Shown here piece by piece: positions 1 through 11,200 of a stretch of DNA of 64,000 nucleotides. The position numbers and the translations under genes were made by a program. Numbering within the stretch: the stretch's first letter is position 1; each line of letters starts with the position of its first letter. The DNA comes from Trochalopteron elliotii (taxonomy: Eukaryota; Chordata; Aves; Passeriformes; Leiothrichidae): positions 4,231,872 to 4,295,871 of the forward strand of contig JANPWX010000076.1 in the NCBI GenBank assembly GCA_024734555.1, in the 5' to 3' direction. The notes under the pieces were generated by a model. The model ran no database searches, was not told the DNA's origin, and saw nothing but the letters and a program-made list of their open reading frames with translations.

Positions 1-2595
1 TGCTAAACCAATTTCAAAAAATTGCCACTAACCAAATAAACAATGCATGGGTTTCACGTTAAACTGTCCATCCGCTAAAATTAAAGCTTACTAAAAAAAC
101 AATATTCTTTCAAAATTGATTTTTAACTTTTTGTCTTTAGATTGTGATTAATTTAGACCAAGTTTTTCAAAATGCACGTATACATATAATGCATCCAATT
201 CGGTTCAGTATTGTGAAGAAACACAAAAGATAGTACATCTAATCTGTCAAAAGAAACAATTTGAGAACTCCGGATTTGCACCATCATTTGTATCTAAATG
301 ACTTTTAGAGGCACTTCTGTATTGTTACATTTAAAAGTAACACTTTGCTCACTGTTAAGATTTGCTGCAATTTCCATGTTCAATTTATTAAGAGAATCTT
401 CATGTTGAATTCTTTTTTTTTTAAGGGTATATTTTTAAGGGTATTTCTGAAATTGAAAACTTACATGTTCTTTTCTCCTAAAGATAAATAAAAGAGATAT
501 ATGAAATATATATGAGAAGCCACAGAATGAGTTTTCTCCAAAGACAGTATAATAATTGATTTGATCTTTCCTACCCTAAATAATACTGTATAGGAATGAA
601 TAAAACTGAAGAGGGTGCACTGAAATGTAATTTTCATAATGTTTTCCTCTGCACATAAACCTTTTATAATTAATGAGTAGAACTAGCATCCATGTTTGGA
701 AAGATTTCCATTTTCTTCTGAATAAATTATCAGGACTCAGCTTCATAGCTTCAGAGGCATCTGCATTGAGAACTGGTTCACAACTAGGCATTACATAGAA
801 TATTTAATATATAACTTTAGGGAAAAGCCTCGGAAAATCTCTTCCCTTTAATTCACTGGTGCTGAGATCCTGGGCCCAGGATATGGATAGTATCTTTGAA
901 ATGTTCTGTTATTAATGTCTGACATTAGCAAAATAGTTTACTATTTATTCACTGAACAGTAATGCACCCATACAGAACAGTACCTTTAATCACTAACTTT
1001 AAGAGTCTGCTTTTTATTTTAGATATAAACACCATCAGCGTAGGGAGCTGCTATTCCAACTCCCCTTTAGAAGAATCCTGAAAACAGGGTTTGGCAAGTG
1101 CACCAAGTGAAATTCCTTGTTTGGAGTGGTGGTGCTTATATAGCACTAGTAGTTAAAGAACCAGGTTTTCAAGGACGAGTATTAATCAAAATTATATTAG
1201 AACCTATATTTTGAGATTATATTTAACTGCAGGGGCAATGAGGAGCTGATGATTGTCGCAATCTCTGTGAATGCAGGATCCTGAATTAGCACAATTAGTC
1301 ATAACACATTTCAAAATGCTTGCCTGTTTTTAAACATACTGTCTAGTCCTATTATTATCGACCATATAGTTTTTAACTTGTATGGAAGTGTAATTGCTTT
1401 ATGTTTTTTATTATCTTGGTTTTTAATATTTTAATTTACCTCAAGAAGCCTTCTGATGTACAAAATTATTAATAACAGTCATTAACCCTTACTCAGGAGA
1501 ATATTCATCCAAACTCAAGTGCATGGGCTAATACAAATTACTAAATACAGAGCCATTTCCACCATTTCCATTTTGTTTAGACATTTAACTTGGCAAATAC
1601 AGAAAGAAGATTATGCAATATGCAAACACAACAGCAGATCTGAGAAGGAAGGAAGGAANNNNNNNNNNNNNNNNNNNNNNNNNNNNNNNNNNNNNNNNNN
1701 NNNNNNNNNNNNNNNNNNNNNNNNNNNNNNNNNNNNNNNNNNNNNNNNNNNNNNNNNNNNNNNNNNNNNNNNNNNNNNNNNNNNNNNNNNNNNNNNNNNN
1801 NNNNNNNNNNNNNNNNNNNNNNNNNNNNNNNNNNNNNNNNNNNNNNNNNNNNNNNNNNNNNNNNNNNNNNNNNNNNNNNNNNNNNNNNNNNNNNNNNNNN
1901 NNNNNNNNNNNNNNNNNNNNNNNNNNNNNNNNNNNNNNNNNNNNNNNNNNNNNNNNNNNNNNNNNNNNNNNNNNNNNNNNNNNNNNNNNNNNNNNNNNNN
2001 NNNNNNNNNNNNNNNNNNNNNNNNNNNNNNNNNNNNNNNNNNNNNNNNNNNNNNNNGAGGATGAATGATAAAAATATATTCAGCATTGTGAATACAGAGA
2101 AGAGAGACTGTATGTGAGGCCAAGTGGTAACTCCTGTTTTCCTTTTCCTGTTCAACTAAAGACATCTAGTTTCACTGTCAGGACCAATAACTTTATAATC
2201 TGACCTATCTGAACTATCACTGCAGCTCTTATAAATCACTTCAGAGAGCTCAAGGTTAATTTACATGACACAAGAATGACCCTCACTTTTGCCTAAAAAG
2301 GCCAGTCTTTTTTATAAGGCCTTGTTTTTAATAAGACCCTTCAAAGTGTATGTCACCAAAATCATTATTTATCCTTTTTTATATCAGTGCACAATTAGAG
2401 GCAATGGGACACTCTTTACTTGAAGAAAAAGGAAAACAGATTTATATTAGTTTAAAGCAGCTCATGACGTTGGTTTCTGTATTTAATTGCCATACGAAGC
2501 CAGGCTGGGCCCAACCCGAGGAGGGGGCTGCGGTCACCTACCTGGCTCTGCTGGTAACTCTGCTGTGTCCATCTCTTTTGTGGCGGCCGCGGCAG
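1..2595 (+). other. Upstream ADGRB3 intron (partial), with assembly gap
   Basis: This AT-rich, non-coding stretch precedes the first recognised exon. No other TSR-type open frame with WxxWxxW and six cysteines is visible in the sequenced part, so the preceding TSR exon lies further upstream or inside the gap at 1659-2056. No CR1 copy was recognised. The polypyrimidine tract for the next exon is at about 2550-2580. Confidence 0.8.
1659..2056. other. Assembly gap (398 N)
   Basis: A run of N covers 398 positions. The left flank ends in GGAAGGAAGGAA and the right flank starts GAGGATGAATGA, so a purine-rich GGAA-type simple repeat probably broke the assembly. The open frames that cross it are artefacts of translating N. 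Confidence 0.98.
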
Positions 2596-2760
2596 TGGAC
2601 GGACAGTGGCAGGAGTGGAGCTCGTGGAGCCAGTGCTCGGTGACCTGTTCCAATGGCACCCAGCAGCGCAGCAGGCAGTGCACGGCGGCGGCCCACGGCG
2701 GCTCCGAGTGCAGAGGGCCCTGGGCCGAGAGCCGGGAGTGCTACAACCCCGAGTGCACCG
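2596..2760 (+). CDS. ADGRB3: ADGRB3 exon A: thrombospondin type-1 repeat (third of four in the family)
   Basis: This 165-nt exon has phase 1 at both ends, so it is a symmetric module. It encodes one TSR that starts [17 protein letters not shown] and ends [10 protein letters not shown]. The WxxWxxW tryptophan ladder (C-mannosylation type) and all six cysteines are present, and there is an N-glycosylation sequon (NGT). The acceptor AG is at 2594-2595 and the donor GTGAGT at 2761. TSRs of BAI receptors lie in the extracellular part. The exon is about 70% GC, far above its surroundings, and the acceptor is preceded by GC-rich TGGCGGCCGCGGCAG, with the pyrimidine tract set back about 15 nt. Identity is very secure; the upstream phase is inferred from the partner exon. 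Confidence 0.95.
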
Positions 2761-3573
2761 GTGAGTACCGAGCGGGTCCCGCCGAGCTGCAGCGGGGGCG
2801 GGCTGGCCTCAGCAGGCTTCAAGGGGCACAGCAGCCGCACCCACTGGGAGCCTGAAACAAAAGTCATTAACTACAACACAAGAAGTTTCACGTCAACGCG
2901 AGTAAGAACTTCTTTACTGAACAGCCTGCTCAGGGATGTTGTGGAGTCTCCCTCTCTGGAGACATTTAAAACCCACCTGGAGGTGTTCCTGTGTCACTTG
3001 TTCTCGGTGACCCTGCCTTGCCAGGGGGTTTGGACTGGGTTGTTTCCAGAGGTCCCTTCCAGCCATAACAGTTCTGTGATTCTGTGGGTCCTGGGGCTTC
3101 GTTCTTGTTTACTTGATGATGGAAAAAGCTGAAGAATGTCCCCTGAAAGGCTGCATGAAGGCTGCACATCAGCTTTTTGGTTTTATTGCTGTTTGAAGGA
3201 CATTCAGCAGATATTTGAAGCCTAAAGAACTTAAGTTTTTCATGAACCCAGAAAGTAAATATTTATTAACTGATTCCCCTTTGTGCTGAGACTACTTCAT
3301 GATCATCTGACAGTACAAAAGCGGCCTTCCACGGTGTGTCGCTTCTATATGGACTTACCTTTAAGCCTCATTTGCTTAGTCAGAGCATGTAAAAATCAAG
3401 ATCTTAAAATATCACATGCAAAAATGTTTTTACTTAGTTTCTTTTAAGGATACTTAGGCATATTGTAAATGTATATTGTTACTGTACAGCAGCACTATAC
3501 AAATAATTTTTTTTAAAAGGCTAATTCTCCATTATGACTGTCATCCCCACTGCAATTATATTTTTCCAAACAG
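2761..3573 (+). other. Intron between the two TSR exons (813 bp)
   Basis: A short intron with donor GTGAGT and acceptor CCAAACAG. A truncated CR1 3' end starts only about 110 bp downstream of the donor. The rest is AT-rich and shows no other feature. Confidence 0.9.
2873..3088 (+). mobile_element. CR1 LINE fragment, 3' end
   Basis: Sense-strand CR1 3' region: a decayed stretch around GAACTTCTTTACTGAACAG, then GGAGACATTTAAAACCCACC, GGTTTGGACTGGGTTG, CCAGAGGTCCCTTCCAGCC and the degenerate tail GTTCTGTGATTCTGTG. It is 5'-truncated, as is usual for CR1. The exact start is uncertain by a few tens of bases. Confidence 0.85.
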
Positions 3574-3738
3574 CAAATGGCCAGTGGAACCAGTGGGGCC
3601 ACTGGAGTGGCTGTTCCAAATCCTGTGACGGTGGATGGGAGAGGCGGATAAGGATCTGTCAAGGTGCTGCTGTGACGGGGCAGCAGTGCGAAGGGACCGG
3701 AGAGGAAGTGAGACGGTGCAGTGAGCAGAGGTGTCCTG
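3574..3738 (+). CDS. ADGRB3: ADGRB3 exon B: thrombospondin type-1 repeat (last TSR)
   Basis: A 165-nt exon, phase 1 at both ends, the same length and phase as exon A. The first codon is split (G|CA, Ala), followed by [17 protein letters not shown] and ending [10 protein letters not shown]. It has WxxWxxW and six cysteines. The acceptor is TTTTTCCAAACAG and the donor GTGAGA at 3739. Compared with remembered mammalian BAI3, changes are seen around [12 protein letters not shown]; the rest is identical. A start codon further upstream in this frame lies in intron and is not used. Confidence 0.97.
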
Positions 3739-6700
3739 GTGAGATGAAAATCTAATTGCTGCTATTATTTACAATGCAATATGGATTACATTAATGGGCA
3801 TCTTCAGGAAAGACAAGATCAATGTCTGTAGAGTTATAGCCATAAAGAGCCGTATCTGGCCTTGCTTTAGACAAGTCACTTCTGGTTTTCTCAGTAGATT
3901 TCTGTTTATGCAGCTAGGTGCAAGTTAGCTCTATTAGACAAATGAGCAATGCATCATGTTTTGAGTAAAGCAAAGTAGCATAGTAAAAATAGTTATCATA
4001 AAAAAAATGTTTGATTGCCTAGGAACGCCTATAGTCCTTGAAGCATGAACATTTTGCTACAGGAAATCTCTTTGAATGCACTGTATCTGAGAATATCAGG
4101 GCTGGTTTTGTAATTTGGAGTTTCTTTTTATCCAGTGTACAAGTGGCGCCTCTAATACATCTAGGGTAAATTGCAGTGCAGTGAAAATAAGGGATAAAGT
4201 GAGCTTTACCATAGTGTAGAGAACGAATGAATGAATACATGAACGACATTTGATAAAAATGAAAGTAATTTTAAAAGACAGATGAATCATTCTATTACTA
4301 AGCATTAATATAGTGCTTAAGTATCAGTTTTTTAATATACTTTTTATCACTTTTACTTTGCCCTCCCAACAGATTTGTCTTTCCCATTAGAAGCTAATAA
4401 AAGTGTACTTTTGAACTTCTTTAAATATGACTAATAAAGAAGAATATCTGGTGAATCAGATAGTATTTGTTGTAAATACACATTGTCCTAAAGTAAAAGA
4501 ATGCACTATTGAATAGCTGAAAGATAAAAAAAGTAAGGTGTTAAAAGGGTAAGATATTTTAGCCATCCACTTGGGAAATTATGTGGTCTGAACTGCAAGC
4601 CAGGAAGCAGCAGAAAATCAATCTAGCGATCTGACTTCTGGACATTTTTGCTGGCTGTGTTTTCTGGTAGTCAGAGAAGGACTTAAATGGCAGAGATGCT
4701 TTAGGTCAGGAAATGAGAATTTTATCAGACATGAATTTCATGTTATCAAAAAAGGCAACATGTTTATCCCTTGACAGCCATCAAAAAACAGTTTTCAAGG
4801 TATTTGCAATACAGTAGAACAATTAATCTCATTGCATTCGAAGAACAGCAAAAAAAGACTATTTGTAGTTAGAAAGTTGTGGCACTATACTGTAGAAGTT
4901 AACTGAATTTAACTTGGTTTTTAAATGATCTCTTTAATTATAATACAAATTTCATTATTTGTAAAGCAGTACAAAATAGTATTTACGTTGGATTCTGAAG
5001 CAAACTAATTTCCATAGGTAATGCAGACTTCATCTATAAAAGCACAGCACTAATAGAAGATTAACATGAATCTTCTCAATAAACACTCAGATGAACTAGA
5101 TGCTGCTTATAAAACCATTCTTGAAATAATTTGCATTTGTATATTTAAAAGTAAAACCATACTGCTGCAGTCCAATTTTCAAAGGTTGCCACCTGCTGTT
5201 AATAAAATACTTTACAGATGTATTTACAAATCAAATGCACACAGAGCTTTATTTGCTGTTTGGTGAATTCATTTATTTACTTGATTAATTCCAGATTAGA
5301 TTTAGTGTGCTTATAGAAACTATAACCTAAAGCACCTTTTAACAAGCTATGTTTGTGCAGACCATTAGACATGAATTACATATTTATTTGCCTCTAGTCT
5401 GACATTTACTGAAGAGTCTCAGATTTAAATATAAAGAGTGGATAATTTATCAAAATTTTATAAATTATATACAGATTTACATTCTATAAACAAGAAGTAA
5501 AAGTGGAAGGTACTATACAGAGTTCTTCAAAACATAAACAAATTTCATTTTTTGCATGCATTTTTTCCTAGCCCTTAAATAGCTCAGAAAAGCTATTTTT
5601 GTCTCATGGGGTTTTTTTTTGTTCTGTGTAAGCAACTGAAAAATGTGAGAAACTAAAATGTTGATCCTTTTTCTTGTATTAGCATTGCTTTGCAAAAAAG
5701 AAGATCCTCAGGTGTGCAGAACCATGTAATATTTTTGTTAAGAGTATGAAGCTGCCCCTGCTTGTATCACCCAGAGGTTTATAGACTTACAAAAAGTTAA
5801 ATTATAGCTGCTTTAAACTGTGTAAGCAAAAGGCCAATAAAGCCTATTTCTATTATAGTGACTGATGTTAATAAGATGCTTTCAAACAGAGCTGTTGACT
5901 TGATAACTGAAAATCTTGCCTGGACATTCTGTAGTTTGAGTTCTGCATTATCTGAATATTATACAAAATTTTCTTCATAGTTGCTCAGTGATTCTCTTCA
6001 AATGACTAGGGCATGGACTGAGTTACTTTCAGCAGCATTAAGAGAGGCAGGCTCAGGAGTACAGTCTGTGAGCTGAGGGTCCAAAGTGACACAGAGTCCC
6101 CAGGCAGGTGCAAAGGAGAGCTGCTATATTCCACAAACCTGGCCTTTTAAAGCCATTAGCCAATTATCAGTCACAAATTTTTAAATCTTGACAAACATGA
6201 TTTGACCAACCACCATACAAGAACACAAGATGGGTACATAACTTGTTTTTCTACTCTAATTCAGCTGAGTCACTTTCCCATAGTCCTTTTCTGCTTAGCC
6301 AAAGCAGCAGGCTGAGCCATGATTTTACAAAGCCTTCCCTTTGTAAGATTTTACCTATGTGCAACAACTGTCTTAATTTTGGTTTCTCAAAAAGCTTGGC
6401 TTCTGGGCAAATTTTGAATATCTTAGTTTGTGATTTGTTTTTATTCACAGCTATGAAGTTTAAAACTTGTTTTTTCCTTCCATTGTGTAATAATCTGGGA
6501 ATGAAAAGCAAAGATCTGAAGATCTTTTGGGTTCAGTTATTGCTGCTTTATTGCATCCCGAATGTCTAAAGTTAAACTTTACTCCTAGGAGGTTAGCAGT
6601 ACTCTGCACTCAAAATATTTTTCTGTGAAGCTTAACTTCAGAAAATTGGAAACAAATCAGAGAAAGTGAAAAAAGCTTCTATATTTGGTAGGCAGCTAGT

Positions 6701-9700
6701 CACTCAGGAGTCATGGCAGAAAACTTACACAAGATGAATGAACACTATGTCTGTCCCATAAGAATAATGAAGACAGCTAGATAACATAAGAAGTTGCAGC
6801 TGATAGGGAGTTACATGGCAAGGTGATCGGGAGCTTGTGGAAGAATGTGTAAGAGAAATATGGCAATTTCCACCAAATGTGTCAGTAGAAATGAAGAGAT
6901 GGGAGAACCAAAACCAAAGTGCAGCAGTATACAGGATAGAAGACTTCTGTAAATTTATTTTAATAAAAATAGAACTGTGTTCTTACGACAGCTTTAAGAA
7001 TATATAATGTTGCAACAATACAGTATTGGTTTCCAGAAACACCTAATTCCCTAATAGTTAAATCTATATTAACTTTATACATTTTTTCAATATTAATGCT
7101 TTATGTGGATTCTTCTCAAAAAAAGATTCTCAGCATTTTTCCTATAAGCTTATTTTCAGTAGTACAAAGCCTAACATAGGAGCACTTTAGACCAAAGTAT
7201 AACTGAAAACAATGCTAGATTATCTTGTTAGTTAACAGAAAGACAAGAATGCACAACAACCAAAGAATAGCTGATCATTTCCCACCAATGGTTGAAGTTT
7301 TTTTCACAGCAGTATTAGATATATAAGATAGAATAGGAGAAGGGAGAAGATTCAAATAATATTCAGCTACATAATAAAATTAAACCTTGGTTTGTTTTGA
7401 GGGTTTTTTTGTCACTGATTACAACACTGTTCTTTAAGACATCCAGAAACTTTTTCCTATTGCCTTTGTTTATGATAATTTTGCTTGGGGCATTGAATTA
7501 GGATTCATGAGAGGCTTGTAGTTCTACCATCATTTGAGCTACAGTGTGCTGTAGGCTAACTTGCTTCACCCTTTTGTTACCCTTTCCCATTTATGTTATC
7601 TGCCTGTGTACACAGTAAACTCTGTGAGGCTGCATGTGTGTCTCTTGCTTTGTGTGCTGTACTGAGCTTCACAGATCCCAGCTGGGTTGATTGCCTCTGG
7701 GAGATGCATGTCTTCTCTCCAGTAATATCAGAAGAAGACTGTGCTTCTACACCATTGACTTTGTTGAATATCTGTGCTTAGGTGGGATGAATTCAGGCCT
7801 ATCATTACAACGGTGTAAGGTATTATATATGAATGCATGCTCTGTGTGGGAAGATGATGCTGATTCACGTCATAAAGTGAAGGAGGCCTGCCTTTTATTT
7901 GCCAGTGATAGCAGATTTTACCTCAGTATTTGCTATTCGCTTCTAAATTCTAGTAGTTCTCTATGATTTTGTACAGCAAACTCATATTTATCTGTGGGTG
8001 TGTTATGAATTAATTGTGCCATAGTTACAGAAATATTTCAACTGGTCCTGAGAAGAGCCAGCAGGATCAACAAGGCTTTTTAACTCAGATATGGTACCAC
8101 TCCAGTGTGACTATAATGCCTCCATGAGTGACATGGGTTGCAGCCTCACAGATGCTTTAATGTGGGTGGATGCCTGATGAGTAAGCCCTGCCAGATAGGT
8201 TTTAGCTTTGGGAGGAAGGAATTTGTTTTTATCTGTAGCACTCCTTTATCCTTGTACAAGGCATTAAAAAGCCAAGAGTCAGCCAGAGACCAAGAAAAGG
8301 TCTTTGCCTAGGCTAAGTGAAGCTTCTCTCAAGTTCCAGCTGTTCCCACACCTCTTTCCTGATAACTGTAGGTCTTGGAAGTGCCTTTTACTTTGAACAC
8401 AACACACAAGTGCATTGTTTCTCTCTGGCACTCAGTTAAAGTTTCAATATAATCTTGAGTTCTGAAAAATTTAATTCAAAAGCACACTAATACCCTTCCA
8501 AATACATGGGAAATCTCTGTTATTACCTGTGTCTTACTAATGTAAAAAAGAAAATTGGGTGCATATGGATGCATGTATATATTTTTTTCCAGAAAAGAAC
8601 CCTCACGTTTAACATTCCATATGTAGAAGGAAGAAGAGTTTTAGTTCTGAGAATCAGCACCTAAAGTGGTGATTAGTGAACACAACACATTTGCAATGGC
8701 CACAGCTGCATAACAAATATAGTTCTCAGAGAGCTCTAAGCTCTGGCAAATTTATGTAATTTATAATATTACCTCCTTATTATGTTAATTTACGCTCCTC
8801 AAAACAGAACGTTTCTTTTGTTTATAAGGTCATCATAGAATGGTAATTGCTTTTGCTTATGTCACCAGATGGCTTATGTTTATCAAAATCTGGTTTTTCC
8901 CAGTGTAACACTGTCCTGATGAATTCACTCTGTGGGCATATCTGAAGCAGGGTTAGTATTCTAGATTATGAATATAACTGACTTTCTTTGGGTTTTGCCA
9001 TTAATGGATCTCTTGATTTTTTAGCAGCACCAACTGTCTTGATTTACGATTCAGGAATGCTGATGGTGAGGCAAATTTAGCAAGCAATTTTTCTGCCCAA
9101 CTGTGATTCATATTAGTATTACTGAGCCATCTGCTAGGTATTCTTTGTCCTCTGCAAAGAGAGGGTACAGCTTTGTGCAAAAGTCTACTCAGTTCCCTTG
9201 CTCACACTTCCGTTAGCAGAAGTACAAAACAGGGAAGATGGACGATTTTATGGGTTAGATAATGGGATGGGCAAAATCTGTAGTCTGTTCCTGCCTCTGC
9301 TAGAGATTTCCCGTGCAACCATAAGTGAATCATTGAATTGCTTTCTGCCTTATCACACCATCTGCTAGAATGAATTTCCTTTCTCTTTTCTTTTTTCTTG
9401 TTTTGTAACCACTTCGCTGTAATACAGCAGGGTTACATTTTTTTCTGGAAATACATATAATAATAAACGATTCCTGATTTTCTCTGCTGAGCTTGGAGTG
9501 AATTAGATTTCAGTAACTAACATGTCAGTGATGTGAGTTGTGAGATGACTTCAGCCAGATGTTTTCTGTGCTAATCTAATTTACTGCAAAATCATAAACT
9601 CGAATCTACACTAACATATGAAGAGCAAAAGGAATCTGTAGTTGTGACCATCTGAAAATAAAACACGAAGCATTTGCTGAAGTTTATTTTTCCCCATGCA

Positions 9701-10376
9701 GTTGCTACAAAATAGTGACAATATTTTTTCCCTTTAAATGGTATTGCAATAACCAGTAAAAGGTTATTTTGCTTTATAGACACTCAGTCCCACATTATTG
9801 ACTATACTTTCTTAATTACCAACTTGTACTGAAACACATTTCAAAGAAATAACCTGGCTTTATAATAACCTTCAGAATTTAGCACCTTTAGCACACTTAA
9901 TGTTTCAACTGTCATTTCAGAAGTGATTCTTTCACATAAAGATTCAATGTTAGAAAAATCTTTACAAATTTTAGTTCAAGATTAGCATTATAACTTATCA
10001 CAGTTTTAAGTCTCATTATCTTCTGACTGTTTCTTAGTGTTACTGATCAAAATAGAGCAACAAGGAAAGATTCAAACCTATTAACATTGTAACTACAACC
10101 TAAAATGTCCTTGCTTGCTTGCTTGCTTGCTGGGGAGAATAAAGCCACAGGTTTTATGAAATAAATACCATCACATAGACAGATATGCAAAATTTCAGGA
10201 TTTGCATTTTTGTACTTCAAACTTTAAATTAAGCCAAGTTATGTTAACATACACATCTCGGGAAAAGGTAGGATGAAACTGAACACTTATTTTTCTGATG
10301 TAAACTATGTTAATGTTTCTATTTAAATGTTTCTATTTCTAATGTTTCTATTTAAATTCTCATTTATAAATGACAG
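3739..10376 (+). other. Intron between last TSR exon and first HormR exon (6.6 kb)
   Basis: AT-rich, non-coding. Contents seen: scattered homopolymer runs, a (CTTG)n tract at 10110-10131 and a short tandem repetition of TTTCTATTTAAATG type just before the acceptor (about 10312-10356). No convincing CR1 copy and no second gene on either strand. The open frames of 60-108 codons here have no recognisable domain. Confidence 0.85.
10110..10131 (+). repeat. (CTTG)n microsatellite
   Basis: Five and a half perfect copies of CTTG, intronic. Confidence 0.95.
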
Positions 10377-10478
10377 CGCCTTATGAAATATGTCCTGAAG
10401 ACTATTTGATGTCAATGGTGTGGAAAAGGACCCCAGCTGGGGACATGGCATTCAATCGATGTCCTCTTAATGCCACAG
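10377..10478 (+). CDS. ADGRB3: ADGRB3 exon C: linker and first half of HormR domain
   Basis: A 102-nt exon, phase 1 at both ends. It encodes [32 protein letters not shown] and AT, that is, the start of the GPCR family-B hormone-receptor-like domain with its first two cysteines and an N-glycosylation sequon (NAT). The acceptor is AAATGACAG and the donor GTACAG. Remembered mammalian BAI3 has DLAFNQ where this has DMAFNR. A, B and C are all multiples of three with phase 1-1, so any of them could be skipped without a frameshift. Confidence 0.96.
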
Positions 10479-10695
10479 GTACAGTACTACTTTAAAATCT
10501 TGCTGCGAAAAAAGGGGGGAGAAATATTTTGCCTTGTGTCCTCGATAAATTATTACTAGACTCATATAAATATGCATATATGTGAATATATAAACCTCAC
10601 ATATTTACCTATGCATATGCATGAAAATATACACAAGTATGTATTCTGTCTCTTACAGCTTATATATATGCATATGTGTGTATATATGTATGTAT

Positions 10696-10789
<94 letters not shown>

Positions 10790-11093
10790 GAACATTGTAG
10801 CCACAGAGAAAAAGCTGACAAGAAATCAGTTTGACTGGATCTATCAGGCAAAGCGATGAAAATGAGGGAAAACATAAAAATTGTTTTAATTAAGAAAACA
10901 CTGCTAAAAAGCAATCAAGTAAACATTGAAATGTGTTCCAGGATCTTATACTGCTCTCTATATACTGATAATCATTGCATGAAATTGTTTCTGTGTGTGC
11001 CTTTAAAATAGCATGGAATATAGATTAAATAAGGTTTGTTCTTTCCGGTTGCTCACTTATATAAATATTTTCTGTCTTCTTTGTGTCTTACAG
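10479..11093 (+). other. Short intron inside HormR (615 bp) with microsatellite
   Basis: It contains the (CATATA)n array described separately and ATG-free AT-rich sequence. The acceptor tract TTTTCTGTCTTCTTTGTG is strong. Confidence 0.92.
10701..10789 (+). repeat. (CATATA)n hexanucleotide microsatellite
   Basis: About 15 uninterrupted CATATA units (89 bp), preceded by imperfect TATATG/TATA units from about 10661. It lies about 220 bp after the exon C donor. The alternating His-Ile, Cys-Ile or Val-Tyr frames it produces on both strands are translation artefacts, not genes. Confidence 0.98.
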
Positions 11094-11200
11094 GCACCAC
11101 TAGCAGACGCTGCTCTCTCAGTGTTCATGGAGTGGCCTTTTGGGAACATCCAAGCTTTGCTAGATGCATATCAAACGAGTACAGACACTTGCAGCATTCA
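11094..11200 (+). CDS. ADGRB3: ADGRB3 exon D: second half of HormR domain
   Basis: A 107-nt exon, entry phase 1, exit phase 0. It encodes [18 protein letters not shown], then [17 protein letters not shown]. It supplies the last two HormR cysteines and the conserved W of AFWE. The acceptor is GTGTCTTACAG and the donor GTAGGT directly after CATTCA. The phase-0 exit is confirmed by the next exon starting cleanly with IKEHLAKG. Changes against remembered mammalian sequence are SV for SL and EH for EQ. Confidence 0.96.

Noticed and set aside
1519..2165. Open frames of 151-192 codons on both strands
   Set aside because: They are open only because they cross the run of N; nothing in the real flanks is protein-like.
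2538..2867. 109-codon minus-strand frame over exon A
   Set aside because: Antisense shadow of a GC-rich coding exon, where stop codons are rare.
6030..6130. GC-richer patch resembling part of an LTR
   Set aside because: No terminal TG/CA pair, polyadenylation signal or target-site duplication could be located.
10562..10914. Frames with long His-Ile, Cys-Ile or Val-Tyr repeats
   Set aside because: Translation of the (CATATA)n microsatellite on both strands.
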